DNA of 47,576 nt from Clostridia bacterium (GTDB lineage: Bacteria > Bacillota > Clostridia > TANB77 > CAG-508), in assembly GCA_022797215.1 (NCBI GenBank), contig JAAWKD010000019.1, positions 1-47,576 on the forward strand. The letters are read 5' to 3'. Below, in pieces: positions 17,659 through 26,244 of this stretch. The first letter of the stretch is position 1. Each line of letters begins with the position of its first letter. The notes beneath the pieces are model-generated. The model searched no databases, was not told the origin of the DNA, and saw nothing but the letters and a program-made list of their open reading frames with translations. A program made the position numbers and the translations under genes.

Positions 17659-19050
17659 TTAATTGTCATGAGTAACTAATTTTGGTCCAATTTCAGTAAC
17701 AGTTCCAGCTCCTAAAGTTAAAACTATGTCACCCTCAATAGTACGTTCTTTCAAATATTTTGCAATTTCGTTAAAATCAGAGATATAAATAGCTTTTTTT
17801 CCATAAGATTCAATTTTTTCTACTAAATCCATAGAAGAAATATGATAGATATTATCTTCTCTTGCAGCATAGATATCAGTAATAATAATATGGTCAAAAT
17901 CAAGGAGTGCTTTTGCAAATTCATTTAATAAATTTTTAGTTCTGCTATAAGTATGTGGTTGGAAAACAACCCAAGATTTCCTATATTGTTTTTGCATTAA
18001 TGCTTTTGCAGTTGCTGCAATTTCTGTTGGGTGATGACCGTAATCATCATAAACGGTTACCCCTTTATTAAAAGAGCCAAGGTATTCAAAACGCCTGTGA
18101 GCGCCAGTATATTTGGCTAAAGCATTTTTTATATCTTCTTTTTCAATACCATATTCATGGCAAATAGCAATACAAGATAAAGCATTTAATACATTGTGTT
18201 TACCAGGAACAGATAAACGAATGGTTTTATAAAAAGTATTGTTGTAATAAACATCAAAAGTTGGGAAACCATTTTTATCAAAAGTAATATTTCTTGCAAA
18301 GAAATTAGCAGTTTCATTTTCAATTCCAAAAGTAACAGTCTTAGCTTTAGAGCTTTTTGCTACTGTCCTACAATAAATATCATCCCAATTAACAACTAAT
18401 AAACCATCTTCAGGTAGAAGGGTAACATACTTACCAAAAGAACGTACAATATTTTCAATAGAACCAAAATAATCTAGATGGTCGTTATCAATATTTAAAA
18501 TGACCTCTGTTTTAGGAAAAAGTTTTAAATAACTTTCTACATATTCACAAGCTTCAATAATAAAATATTCACTACTACCAACACGATAGTTTCCATCAAT
18601 AGCTTTTAAATAAGCACCTACTTGAATAGAAGGATCTTTTAAAGATTCTAAGAAACAGACTGAAATCATAGAAGTAGTAGTGGTTTTTCCATGTGTTCCA
18701 GAAACACAAATGGTATTACGAAAAGCCTTGGTAATTTTTCCTAAAAATGTTCCTCTTTCAATAGTAGGAATGTTTAATTCATGAGCTTTTACAAGTTCAA
18801 TATCATCTTTACGAACAGCTGCACTATAAACAACGACATCTGCTTTTGCAACATCTTCTAAATTGTGACCAATTGTCACAGGAATACCAGTATTTATTAA
18901 TTTTTCTGTAACTTCTGAACTTACTGTATCAGAACCTGTTACATGGAATCCCCAAAACTTTAAAATTTCAGCAATTCCACTCATACTAATGCCACCAATA
19001 CCTATCATGTGTATATTTTTATATTGTTTTAATTCTTCTATATTTGCCAA
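17659..19050 (-). CDS. murC: UDP-N-acetylmuramate-L-alanine ligase MurC
   Basis: 463 residues; adds L-alanine to UDP-MurNAc in cytoplasmic peptidoglycan precursor synthesis. N-terminal nucleotide-binding motif GIGGISMSGIAEIL, ATP loop SGTHGKTTTT, then HRFEYLGSF and DDYGHHPTEI typical of Mur ligases. The TTG at 19050 (protein LANIEELKQYK) is chosen because GGGGTG lies 7 nt upstream. The upstream ATG at 19092 would place that ribosome site inside the gene. Own promoter; monocistronic. Confidence 0.95.
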   Translation of the reverse strand: MANIEELKQYKNIHMIGIGGISMSGIAEILKFWGFHVTGSDTVSSEVTEKLINTGIPVTIGHNLEDVAKADVVVYSAAVRKDDIELVKAHELNIPTIERGTFLGKITKAFRNTICVSGTHGKTTTTSMISVCFLESLKDPSIQVGAYLKAIDGNYRVGSSEYFIIEACEYVESYLKLFPKTEVILNIDNDHLDYFGSIENIVRSFGKYVTLLPEDGLLVVNWDDIYCRTVAKSSKAKTVTFGIENETANFFARNITFDKNGFPTFDVYYNNTFYKTIRLSVPGKHNVLNALSCIAICHEYGIEKEDIKNALAKYTGAHRRFEYLGSFNKGVTVYDDYGHHPTEIAATAKALMQKQYRKSWVVFQPHTYSRTKNLLNEFAKALLDFDHIIITDIYAAREDNIYHISSMDLVEKIESYGKKAIYISDFNEIAKYLKERTIEGDIVLTLGAGTVTEIGPKLVTHDN

Positions 19051-19097
19051 AGAATAACACCCCTTTAAAGTATAGTTGTATATAACTAGCATGCCTC

Positions 19098-19126
19098 ATT
19101 ATATACTTTTCAATAGTTTTTTTCAA
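19098..19126 (-). promoter_or_regulatory. Predicted murC promoter
   Basis: On the minus strand TTGAAA (19126-19121), 17-bp spacer, TATAAT (19103-19098). A near-palindrome TAGTTATATACAACTA lies in the leader before the ribosome site. Confidence 0.8.
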
Positions 19127-19262
19127 TATTTTTATGTAAAATTTATTATTTTATGTGAATACAAACGTAAAATGAATAAAAAGAAATAAAATGGTTATAA
19201 TAAAATATGAAGAGTGAAAGTGATGTGTGCAAAAAAAGAAATTAAAATAATTGTAAAATAAA

Positions 19263-19291
19263 GAAGGAAAAATTATATTTTTGGCGAATAA
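19263..19291 (+). promoter_or_regulatory. Sigma-H-type promoter of spoVG
   Basis: GAAGGAAAA (19263-19271), 11-bp spacer, GGCGAATAA (19283-19291). This fits the Bacillus sigma-H consensus RnAGGAwww - N11-12 - RnnGAATww at every specified base. Bacillus spoVG is a classic sigma-H gene (established knowledge). No convincing -35 for sigma-A was found here. Confidence 0.7.
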
Positions 19292-19349
19292 TATAATTGT
19301 ACATAAGAAATGTATAAAAAACTGAAAAACGGAAAGGATGGTACTCAAA

Positions 19350-19637
19350 ATGCAAATTACAGATGTACGTTTAAGAAAAGTAAATTCAGAAAACAGAATG
19401 AAAGCTGTTGCTTCTGTGACATTTGATAACGAATTTGTTGTTCATGACATTAAAGTTATTGAAAGTCAAAATGGATTGTTTATTGCTATGCCAAGTAGAA
19501 AAACTCCTAACGGAGAATTCAAGGATATAGCTCATCCAATCAATGCTGATACTAGAGAGAAGATTCAAAAAGCTATTTTAGAGGCTTATGAAGCTCCTGA
19601 AACTGAGGAAACTACAGATACAGAATCAGCAGAATAA
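19350..19637 (+). CDS. spoVG: SpoVG family RNA/DNA-binding regulator
   Basis: 95 residues. [38 protein letters not shown] and [21 protein letters not shown] are the highly conserved SpoVG core; the acidic tail ([12 protein letters not shown]) is normal. The start at 19350 matches the family; the ATG at 19338 has its purine run immediately adjacent. SpoVG influences septation, sporulation and surface gene expression in Firmicutes. Transcription is probably from the sigma-H-like promoter upstream and ends at a perfect hairpin. Confidence 0.95.
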   Translation: MQITDVRLRKVNSENRMKAVASVTFDNEFVVHDIKVIESQNGLFIAMPSRKTPNGEFKDIAHPINADTREKIQKAILEAYEAPETEETTDTESAE

Positions 19638-19648
19638 TAAATAATAAG

Positions 19649-19684
19649 AAAAGCACCGTTCCCTAGAGAACGGTGCTTTTACAC
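19649..19684. terminator. Rho-independent terminator (spoVG and probably the convergent orphan gene)
   Basis: Perfect 13-bp stem AAAAGCACCGTTC/GAACGGTGCTTTT with a 6-nt loop; works in either direction. Confidence 0.9.
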
Positions 19685-19693
19685 GCCGAGTTT

Positions 19694-20113
19694 TTAAATT
19701 TTAAATTCGTCGGCAGGAGGTTCCTTCTCCTCCAAAGAATTCAGTACCACAGAGCTCTTCTCGTCAAGGGGAGAAATAAGCACAGTAAAGCGTCGCCCCT
19801 TTAACGAAAACCTGACATGACAGTTCAAGACCTTGGTTGCAAGACTGTACATAGCAAGGTAATAGTGGATTCTGCCAAGAGTTAAGCCAGGCATCAGTTC
19901 CAGACAAGAAGTCATAACGCCGCTCTCGCTAGAAAGACAGTAAGTCATGCTTCTGCAGGCTCCAGACGTATCGTAATGGAAAAAAAGGTTGTTTTCCAGA
20001 TACACCAGAGAGGTTTTGCTAGTTTCCTCAGGAGAGGTACCAAGCAATGATACCATGTCCTTTAGACTCCGCGGAGCAGAAACCAAAGGGAATGTGAGCT
20101 TATGAGTTTTCAA
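19694..20113 (-). CDS. GC-shifted orphan gene, unknown function, one in-frame CGG
   Basis: 139 residues from TTG 20113 (MKTHKLTFPLVSAPRSLKDM); no family recognised. Codons (CTC, TCC, GGC, GAG) are more GC-rich than in flanking genes. I prefer TTG 20113 to TTG 20146: the predicted transcription start is near 20154, which would leave no leader for 20146. The ribosome site (CGAGG, 9 nt) is weak. The codon in SAP-R-SLK is CGG followed by A. If CGG shifts as elsewhere, the product would end after two further codons (GGA GTC TAA). Either this gene is decoded normally, or it is foreign and silent. Confidence 0.45.
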   Translation of the reverse strand: MKTHKLTFPLVSAPRSLKDMVSLLGTSPEETSKTSLVYLENNLFFHYDTSGACRSMTYCLSSESGVMTSCLELMPGLTLGRIHYYLAMYSLATKVLNCHVRFSLKGRRFTVLISPLDEKSSVVLNSLEEKEPPADEFKI

Positions 20114-20138
20114 GAGTAAGAACCTCGTTTCTAAAATT

Positions 20139-20153
20139 TCGACCAATGGTCGA
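20139..20153. promoter_or_regulatory. 15-bp palindrome at the predicted transcription start (possible operator)
   Basis: TCGACCAATGGTCGA, 7-bp perfect arms around one base. It sits just downstream of the -10 box of the minus-strand orphan gene, where a repressor would block transcription. Confidence 0.5.
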
Positions 20154-20160
20154 TAAATTT

Positions 20161-20189
20161 ATTATATCATAAAAAAGGGAAAAATACAA
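20161..20189 (-). promoter_or_regulatory. Predicted promoter of the 19.7-20.1 kb orphan gene
   Basis: Minus strand TTGTAT (20189-20184), 17-bp spacer ending in TGA, TATAAT (20166-20161): an extended -10. Confidence 0.7.
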
Positions 20190-20208
20190 TTGAATAGAAA
20201 AATAAAGA

Positions 20209-20231
20209 GGGTGTGGATTTTCTCCACACCC
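20209..20231 (-). terminator. Terminator of the small orphan gene
   Basis: Perfect 9-bp GGGTGTGGA/TCCACACCC stem with a 5-nt loop, followed on the minus strand by CTCTTTATTTTTC. Confidence 0.8.
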
Positions 20232-20244
20232 CAAAAGGATTCTG

Positions 20245-20442
20245 TTAGCACCAAGTAAAAGCGTAATTGTCCCCAAAAAGATGAAGGAACTCTTTTACTC
20301 GACCAGCATTTTGCTCAATGCGCAGTTGCTGTTTGGTAGCGAAGGAAACATCAAGCCTACAAGAGAGCAAGGCTGACAGGCCTCTCATGTCTTTACGCTC
20401 CAAAAGCTCCTGCTCATGACTACTAAGTTTGAAATTGCTCAC
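20245..20442 (-). CDS. GC-shifted small orphan gene, unknown function
   Basis: 65 residues from GTG 20442, preceded by AAGGATGG. The sequence is mostly charged and polar, with SSHEQELLERKDMRGLSALL suggesting a helix, and no membrane segment or known motif. No CGG codon. It has its own promoter and terminator and codon use like the other orphan genes. It lies between spoVG and lysS, a region otherwise free of coding signals on the plus strand. No function can be given. Confidence 0.55.
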   Translation of the reverse strand: MSNFKLSSHEQELLERKDMRGLSALLSCRLDVSFATKQQLRIEQNAGRVKEFLHLFGDNYAFTWC

Positions 20443-20495
20443 TTTCTTCTACCATCCTTTTTATTAAAATATCTGCAAGTAACAGATTAAAATTA

Positions 20496-20525
20496 ATTAT
20501 ATCATAGAAAAAGGTAGAATGTAAA
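20496..20525 (-). promoter_or_regulatory. Predicted promoter of the 20.2-20.4 kb orphan gene
   Basis: Minus strand TTTACA (20525-20520), 18-bp spacer ending in TGA, TATAAT (20501-20496). Confidence 0.65.
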
Positions 20526-20533
20526 TAAATTTG

Positions 20534-20562
20534 TTTACTTCTTATAAATTATGCGGTATAAT
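20534..20562 (+). promoter_or_regulatory. Predicted lysS promoter
   Basis: TTTACT (20534-20539), 17-bp spacer, TATAAT (20557-20562), 39 nt before the start. Confidence 0.65.
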
Positions 20563-20601
20563 AAAGGCGGTAAAATATAACGATAAGAGGGAGATGTACT
20601 T

Positions 20602-22098
20602 ATGGAAGAAAATAATCAAGAACAAGAATTAGACCTAAACCATTTAATGGTAGTAAGAAGGGAAAAATTAGCAAAGTTACAAGAAGAAGGAAAAGATCCA
20701 TTTAAAATTACAAAATTTAATGTGACTCATAATAGCAAACAAATTAGAGAGGATTTTGATAATTTAGAAAATAAAGATGTTACAATTGCTGGTAGAATTA
20801 TGGCAAAACGTATTATGGGGAAAGCTTCTTTTTGTCATATTCAAGATGAAGAAGGAAAAATTCAAAGTTATGTAAGCATTAATGAATTAGGAGAAGAGAG
20901 TTACAAACAGTTTAAAGAAGATGATATTGGAGATATTATCGGTATCACAGGTTTTGTATTTAAAACGAAAACTGGTGAAATTTCTATTCATGCAAAAGAA
21001 GTAACATTACTTTCAAAATCATTAAGACCATTACCAGAAAAATTTCATGGATTGAAAGATATGGATTTACGTTATCGTCAAAGATATGTAGATCTAATTA
21101 TGAATCCAGAAGTAAGAGAGACTTTTAAAAAGAGAACCGCTATTGTAAGTGAAATCAGAAGAATTCTAGATGAAAAAGGATATATGGAGGCAGAAACTCC
21201 AATTTTAAACACTATTCCAGGTGGTGCTAATGCACGTCCATTTATTACACATCATAATACTTTAGACTTGGACATGTATTTAAGAATTGCAACAGAGTTA
21301 TATTTAAAAAGATTAATCGTAGGTGGATTTAATAAAGTATATGAAATTGGAAGAATTTTTAGAAATGAAGGAATGGATATTAAACATAATCCAGAATTTA
21401 CAACAATAGAGTTATATGAAGCATATACAGACTTAGAAGGCATGATGAATATTACTGAGGAACTAGTGGTAGAATGTGCTAAAAAGGCTGCAGGGACAAC
21501 CAAACTAATTTATCAGGGAGAAGAGATTGACTTAACACCGCCTTTTAAAAGGATTACAATGATTGATGCTATTAAAGAAGTGACTGGTGTTGACTTCCAT
21601 AGTATTACTACTGATGAAGAAGCTCAAAAAGTAGCAAAAGAATTGCATATAGAACTAGATCCAATTAAAACTTCAAGAGGGGATGTCATCGCACAAATTT
21701 TTGATGAAAAAGTGGAAGAAACTTTGAGACAACCAACTTTCCTATATGAATATCCAATTGAAAATTCTCCATTAACCAAAAAGTGCCCAGATAATCCTAT
21801 GATGACACAGAGATTTGAATTATTTATTGGCGGAAGAGAATACGCAAATGCCTATGCAGAATTAAATGACCCAATTGATCAGTATGAAAGATTTATAAAA
21901 CAAGTAGAAGCAAGAGAAGCTGGAGACGAAGAGGCTAATATGATGGATGATGACTTTGTTGCAGCTTTAGAATATGGAATGCCTCCAACAGGTGGAATGG
22001 GAATGGGAATTGACCGTTTAGTTATGTTATTAACAGATTCAGCATCAATTAGAGATGTACTATTATTCCCAACAATGAAGCCTCTTAATAATGCTTAA
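20602..22098 (+). CDS. lysS: Lysyl-tRNA synthetase (class II)
   Basis: 498 residues, the usual length. An N-terminal OB-fold anticodon domain (about 55-155; [23 protein letters not shown]) precedes the class II catalytic domain. Motif 2 is [18 protein letters not shown] and motif 3 is [17 protein letters not shown]. It charges tRNA-Lys in the cytoplasm. GAGGGAG precedes the ATG. Single-gene transcript with its own promoter and a perfect terminator; no in-frame CGG. Confidence 0.97.
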   Translation: MEENNQEQELDLNHLMVVRREKLAKLQEEGKDPFKITKFNVTHNSKQIREDFDNLENKDVTIAGRIMAKRIMGKASFCHIQDEEGKIQSYVSINELGEESYKQFKEDDIGDIIGITGFVFKTKTGEISIHAKEVTLLSKSLRPLPEKFHGLKDMDLRYRQRYVDLIMNPEVRETFKKRTAIVSEIRRILDEKGYMEAETPILNTIPGGANARPFITHHNTLDLDMYLRIATELYLKRLIVGGFNKVYEIGRIFRNEGMDIKHNPEFTTIELYEAYTDLEGMMNITEELVVECAKKAAGTTKLIYQGEEIDLTPPFKRITMIDAIKEVTGVDFHSITTDEEAQKVAKELHIELDPIKTSRGDVIAQIFDEKVEETLRQPTFLYEYPIENSPLTKKCPDNPMMTQRFELFIGGREYANAYAELNDPIDQYERFIKQVEAREAGDEEANMMDDDFVAALEYGMPPTGGMGMGIDRLVMLLTDSASIRDVLLFPTMKPLNNA

Positions 22099-22111
22099 TA
22101 AAAATTAGTAT

Positions 22112-22150
22112 AAGAAAAGTCCTACTGTTTTGCAGTAGGACTTTTCTTAT
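22112..22150. terminator. Strong bidirectional terminator after lysS
   Basis: Perfect 16-bp stem (22112-22127 with 22133-22148), 5-nt loop; A-rich and T-rich sides allow use by lysS and by the convergent orphan gene. Confidence 0.9.
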
Positions 22151-22176
22151 TGCTGTACCTATTACAATAGGAGCAA

Positions 22177-22572
22177 TCAAGAATGAGAGGGAGAGTTCTC
22201 CTGCGCTTTTAAACACAGAAGAAGATCAGAGTGATATTTCAGCAAGTTGTCCACTTCAGAAAAGATTTCTTCTAAAATTTCATTTGTGGGCAATAAGGAG
22301 TTAGCATAACGGCAAGAAATGATTTTAGCTTTTAACTTTTTCCATTTCAAAGCGTTATGCTGAGCGTTTGGACCGCCACGCAACAAAATTAGGCAGACAA
22401 ACCGAATGCAACGCAGTAACTTTGTATAAACAATTTTCCAACATTCTTGCACATCAATTTCGTTATAACAATCGAGTAAGCAATTTTCAATTAGTTGGTA
22501 ATTGTGCTTTAAAATGCGGTTATAGCGCCAAAGTGTGTACTGAGTCTTCCAGTTGTGAAATAACTTAAACAT
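22177..22572 (-). CDS. GC-shifted orphan gene, unknown function, one in-frame CGG
   Basis: 131 residues from ATG 22572 with TAGGAGAG upstream. Basic and rich in Leu, Cys, Tyr, Trp; probably alpha-helical. VCLILLRGG is a short hydrophobic patch, not a clear membrane helix. No family recognised. CIRFVC carries an in-frame CGG followed by T. A +1 shift would give GGT TTG TCT GCC TAA and truncate the protein near residue 61. Own promoter, about 90-nt leader with a hairpin, shared terminator with lysS. Codon use suggests acquisition. Confidence 0.5.
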   Translation of the reverse strand: MFKLFHNWKTQYTLWRYNRILKHNYQLIENCLLDCYNEIDVQECWKIVYTKLLRCIRFVCLILLRGGPNAQHNALKWKKLKAKIISCRYANSLLPTNEILEEIFSEVDNLLKYHSDLLLCLKAQENSPSHS

Positions 22573-22606
22573 TACACTTCTCTCCTACATCTTGTTCATT
22601 ATCAGA

Positions 22607-22629
22607 AAAACTGATAATGTAAATGAAGT
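22607..22629 (-). promoter_or_regulatory. Leader hairpin of the orphan gene
   Basis: Perfect 9-bp stem CATTATCAG/CTGATAATG with a five-base loop in the 5' leader. No T run, so more likely an mRNA structure than a terminator. Confidence 0.5.
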
Positions 22630-22672
22630 GCTACTAAATTTTTATTTGTGGTAGCTCACAAAGAATGTATAA

Positions 22673-22701
22673 ATTATACAATATTTTATAGAAAAAATCA
22701 A
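22673..22701 (-). promoter_or_regulatory. Predicted promoter of the 22.2-22.6 kb orphan gene
   Basis: Minus strand TTGATT (22701-22696), 17-bp spacer, TATAAT (22678-22673). Confidence 0.65.
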
Positions 22702-22799
22702 ATATATAAACTAGAAGAAATTATTTTGCAAATAAGTATTTCTAAAAAGAATTTTATGATATAATCTATAAAGAGATAATAAGAAGAACGGAGCTAGCA

Positions 22800-23447
22800 A
22801 TGAAACAAAAAATAGAAAGCTTATTACAATTTTATTTATTAGCAACAGAATTAAAAAATAAAATTAGAAATGGTTGGAGAGTATGGAATATTGATAGAGA
22901 AAGGGTGGAAAGTGTTGCAGAGCACATTTATGGTACTTGTATTTTAGCAATCTCTATTGATTCTCAATTTGAATTAGATGTTAATTTAGATAAAGTAGTG
23001 ATGATGTTGGTCTTACACGAAATAGAAGAAATTAGAATCGGTGATTTAACGCCATTTGATAAACAGACAAAGGAAGAAAGAAGAGTGCTAGGTAAACAAG
23101 CAGTAGAAGATGTGCTTAGTGTACTAGACAAAAAAGTAGAGTATGTAGAACTAATAGAGGAATTTGAAGAAAGGAAAACAAAAGAATCACTTTTTGCTAA
23201 AATGTGTGATAAATTAGAAGCAGATATTCAAAGTAAGATATATTGTGAAGAAGGATGTATGGATATACAAAAAGCAGAAAATCAGTATCTGTTAAAAGAT
23301 TCAAGAATTCAAAAGTTATTAGAAGAGGGTGCAAAGTCTATTTCAGATTTGTTTATAGAAAATGATAGACCAATTTTTACAGAAAAAGTTTTTGAAAATA
23401 TAGCAGATTATGTTAAAGAAAATGAATTACTACATCTAAAAAAATAG
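22800..23447 (+). CDS. HD-domain hydrolase (YfbR-like nucleotidase group)
   Basis: 215 residues. ERVESVAEHIYGTCILA carries the first metal-binding His. The HD dyad appears as LHEIEEIRIGDLTPFD, with Glu in place of the usual Asp; the following GDLTP is typical of YfbR-like HD hydrolases. A downstream MCDKLEADIQSKI supplies the last Asp. Probably a nucleotide phosphohydrolase; substrate not readable. The promoter has a good -10 (TGATATAAT just before 22770) but a poor -35. First gene of a possible operon running to 25.3 kb. Confidence 0.8.
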   Translation: MKQKIESLLQFYLLATELKNKIRNGWRVWNIDRERVESVAEHIYGTCILAISIDSQFELDVNLDKVVMMLVLHEIEEIRIGDLTPFDKQTKEERRVLGKQAVEDVLSVLDKKVEYVELIEEFEERKTKESLFAKMCDKLEADIQSKIYCEEGCMDIQKAENQYLLKDSRIQKLLEEGAKSISDLFIENDRPIFTEKVFENIADYVKENELLHLKK

Positions 23448-23510
23448 AAAATATTAAACAGAAAAAGATGAAGTTTTAAATAAGGTAAAAAAGGAGCAAA
23501 ATACAAAAAA

Positions 23511-24725
23511 ATGAATAGATTGTTAAGAGTTGGAGTAGACACACTTTTTACATCCATTACTCCAATTTTAGGTTGGTTTCTATTGGGAATGCTAGTAGAC
23601 AAAAACTTGATTAATATATTTACTTTAATATATCCTATGCAATTTGTTATTAGTACTATACAAAGTGTTTTTGGGACAGGGGCTAATATAAGTGCGATTA
23701 AAGATGAAAACAAATCAGCAGTGTTTTCAGGAATATTTTGTGGAGCAACAATTGGGTTTATTATATTAGGTGGTGTTATACTAAATATTGATAGTTATAT
23801 TCAATTTATGAATATGGATATTACAATTTATAGAATATTTGCAATTTATGCAGTGGCCCAAATGTTTTTACAGTTATTATTAAACTTATCTTTATATAAA
23901 TTATATTATGAAAATAAGAACAAAATAGCAAATCAATATAGCTTAACTTTCAACTTGATTAATTTTTCTGCACTTATTCTTATGAGTATCTTAACTAAAA
24001 GTCAAGTAGCTATTGCTAGCATTTCTTTTACTATTACTATGATTTTTACTTTTTGGATGATATGCCATATTGTAGAAAAAGAAAGGTTTAAAATTAATAT
24101 ACTGAATTGTATAAAATATGATTCTGCCTATTTATTTGCAGAGATTAGTATGTTTATAATCTATTTATTTGGATTTAAAAATTCCTTTAATTTTGGAGAG
24201 AAATATATTTTGGCAACTTCATTTGCTACACTTATCACAGATACACAATGGGATATTTCAGGAGCAATCAAGACAATTGCACAAATTGATATTGCTAAAA
24301 AAGAGTTCTCATATAAAGAACATATAAAAAATAGCAGAAAATTAGTGGGATTATTAATTTCATCTAGTCTTGTAATGGGGATGGTTCTATATCCAATTTA
24401 TCAAGTGGATATAGTAGCTACATTGATTATAGTAAGTGTGGAACTAGTAACAATGTATTTATATCCCTACTATTTAACAAGACTTACTTATATTCAATTA
24501 GAACATTCAGCAATTAAGGCAACTATGCACAAACAAATAGCTAATATTCTTAGAATAATAAGTTCTTTTTTAGCAATACCATTTTGTACTTCAATCGGAT
24601 TGACATTTTCAGCTATATACCAATTAATGTCAACACACTATATTATAAAAAAGAATAAAATTTGTATGGAAATGAAAGAAGAAAAACAATTAATAAATAA
24701 TGGAAAGGAATCTGAAGAACAATGA
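23511..24725 (+). CDS. MATE/polysaccharide-flippase-like multi-pass membrane protein
   Basis: 404 residues with about 10-12 hydrophobic segments spread over the whole length, charged only in short loops and a hydrophilic C-terminus (KEEKQLINNGKESEEQ). The opening RVGVDTLFTSITPILGWFLLGMLVDKNLINIFTLIYP and the repeated halves are like MATE-type exporters. I see no residues that fix the substrate. The stop overlaps the next start (ATGA), so the two are translationally coupled. Confidence 0.65.
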   Translation: MNRLLRVGVDTLFTSITPILGWFLLGMLVDKNLINIFTLIYPMQFVISTIQSVFGTGANISAIKDENKSAVFSGIFCGATIGFIILGGVILNIDSYIQFMNMDITIYRIFAIYAVAQMFLQLLLNLSLYKLYYENKNKIANQYSLTFNLINFSALILMSILTKSQVAIASISFTITMIFTFWMICHIVEKERFKINILNCIKYDSAYLFAEISMFIIYLFGFKNSFNFGEKYILATSFATLITDTQWDISGAIKTIAQIDIAKKEFSYKEHIKNSRKLVGLLISSSLVMGMVLYPIYQVDIVATLIIVSVELVTMYLYPYYLTRLTYIQLEHSAIKATMHKQIANILRIISSFLAIPFCTSIGLTFSAIYQLMSTHYIIKKNKICMEMKEEKQLINNGKESEEQ

Positions 24726-25300
24726 AAAATATTTTAATTATGGGAATAGGTAGGGCAGGAAAAACAACATTAAGTAATATGATGAAGGACAAATGGACTA
24801 GTTATAATTTATTACATAGTGATTCTTTAAAATGGGCTATTATTCGAGCACAAGATAAAGAAGCATATTATAGAAAAAATGTAGATATTCAAAAAGAATA
24901 TGAGCATGGAGAATTTTTTCAAAGGACTCTCTTAGAACAATATAAGTCTCTGATCAAAAATGATAAAAAAGGTTATGGATATATTTTAGAAAGTGGACAA
25001 TTGCATCCTAAGATAGTTAGTGAAATGATAGACTTTAGTACAACCATTGTAATCTGTTTGGGATTGGGAGATTTGACAGCAAAAGATATGGTAGAACAAT
25101 GCATTCAATATGATACGGAGGAAAGCTGGACTTATAGATTACCTAAGGAATATTTACTAGAACATGCACAAGATTGGTATCAATGTAATGAAATGTTGAA
25201 ACAAGAATGTCCGAAGTATCATATAAGATATATAGATACCTCTAAAAATAGAATAGAGAAACTCGAAGAAATTATGAAAGAATTGGAAGAACTACTATAA
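24722..25300 (+). CDS. P-loop kinase-like protein
   Basis: 192 residues. Walker A GIGRAGKTTLS at the N-terminus, followed by LLHSDSLKWAI, which resembles the substrate-binding part of small-molecule or nucleotide kinases (AAA_33/uridine-kinase-like). TIVICLGLGDLTAKD may be the Walker B region. No specific substrate. Overlaps the transporter gene by 4 nt, so it may act on the same compound (inference). Confidence 0.7.
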   Translation: MKNILIMGIGRAGKTTLSNMMKDKWTSYNLLHSDSLKWAIIRAQDKEAYYRKNVDIQKEYEHGEFFQRTLLEQYKSLIKNDKKGYGYILESGQLHPKIVSEMIDFSTTIVICLGLGDLTAKDMVEQCIQYDTEESWTYRLPKEYLLEHAQDWYQCNEMLKQECPKYHIRYIDTSKNRIEKLEEIMKELEELL

Positions 25301-25387
25301 ATATTGAAATTTCTAGTACAATATGATATAGTATGCAATAGAAATTCCAAATAATGGAATAGAAATAAGGGGAAAGGTAAAGAAATT

Positions 25388-26116
25388 ATGTATTTTGATA
25401 ACAGATATTTATATATCTTTTTGGCAATTATTGTAGTCATGAATTTGGCCAGTGGAGGATTCAACCTATTGAGCTTGTTACTAGCTATACCTGGAGTTCT
25501 AATTGCTATTACTTTTCATGAATTTGCACATGGTTTTGCAGCAGACAAATTAGGAGATGATACACCAAGACGTCAAGGGAGATTGAGTCTAAATCCCCTA
25601 GCGCATTTAGACCCAATAGGAGTTATGATGTTAATATTTGCTCATATTGGATGGGGCAAACCAGTTCAGATTAATCCTAACAACTTTAATAGGAAGATAT
25701 CAGCACGTACAGGGGAAGCAATAGTATCATTTGCAGGACCATTAATAAACTTCATTTTAGCATTTGTATTTGCTATTATTTTTTATGCAATTCAAACCTT
25801 TGCTAGTAGTTTTGCACTTACTACACAAGCGGGGATGATTATTCTGGATATGATACAATACACTGTACTAGTAAATATTGGACTAGGAGTATTTAACTTA
25901 ATACCATTACCACCATTAGATGGTTCTAAAATATTAATGGCATTTTTACCATATAATGCTAAAAGATGGTTTGAAGACCATACACAGTTATTCTATATCA
26001 TCTTTTTAGTAATTTGGATAACACCAATTTCAGGAAGAATTATTTCACCAGTAATTGAAGCAATCACTGGGGGAATTGATGGATTAGTAAGTAGTTTATT
26101 TGGATTATTTGGCTAG
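25388..26116 (+). CDS. Site-2 protease family (M50) membrane metalloprotease
   Basis: 242 residues with about five to six membrane segments. Zinc-binding HEFAHGFAADKLGD is near residue 54 and the second zinc ligand region is NLIPLPPLDGSKIL near 182. The sequence RRQGRLSLNPLAHLDPIG between them is typical of the small M50 proteins such as YwhC. It cleaves within or near the membrane; the target is unknown. Not assigned as SpoIVFB, because this subgroup is widespread outside sporulation. AAGGGGAAAGG upstream. Confidence 0.85.
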   Translation: MYFDNRYLYIFLAIIVVMNLASGGFNLLSLLLAIPGVLIAITFHEFAHGFAADKLGDDTPRRQGRLSLNPLAHLDPIGVMMLIFAHIGWGKPVQINPNNFNRKISARTGEAIVSFAGPLINFILAFVFAIIFYAIQTFASSFALTTQAGMIILDMIQYTVLVNIGLGVFNLIPLPPLDGSKILMAFLPYNAKRWFEDHTQLFYIIFLVIWITPISGRIISPVIEAITGGIDGLVSSLFGLFG

Positions 26117-26207
26117 TGTCAGTTTGGGGACGTTCTTAAAAAATGACAAAAGCGTCAGTTTAACCTACGTCCCTAAAGTGACAAAAGTGTCAGTTTTGGG
26201 GACACAC
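26117..26207. repeat. REP-like palindromic element upstream of tsaD
   Basis: Inverted arms 26117-26133 and 26167-26183 (17 bp, two mismatches) with the GGGACGT core, plus a third partial unit TGTCAGTTTTGGGGACA at 26189-26205. Same family as at 1741, 39540 and 40741. Confidence 0.7.
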
Positions 26208-26244
26208 TTTGAATGTGAGAAAAGGAGAAATATAAAAAGCAAAA

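Noticed and set aside
20114..20146. TTG 20146 as the start of the orphan gene
   Set aside because: It lies inside the operator-like palindrome and only about eight bases after the predicted transcription start; no ribosome site.
22368..22568. A 66-codon plus-strand frame opposite the 22.2-22.6 kb orphan gene
   Set aside because: No ribosome site or promoter, and the minus-strand frame has both.
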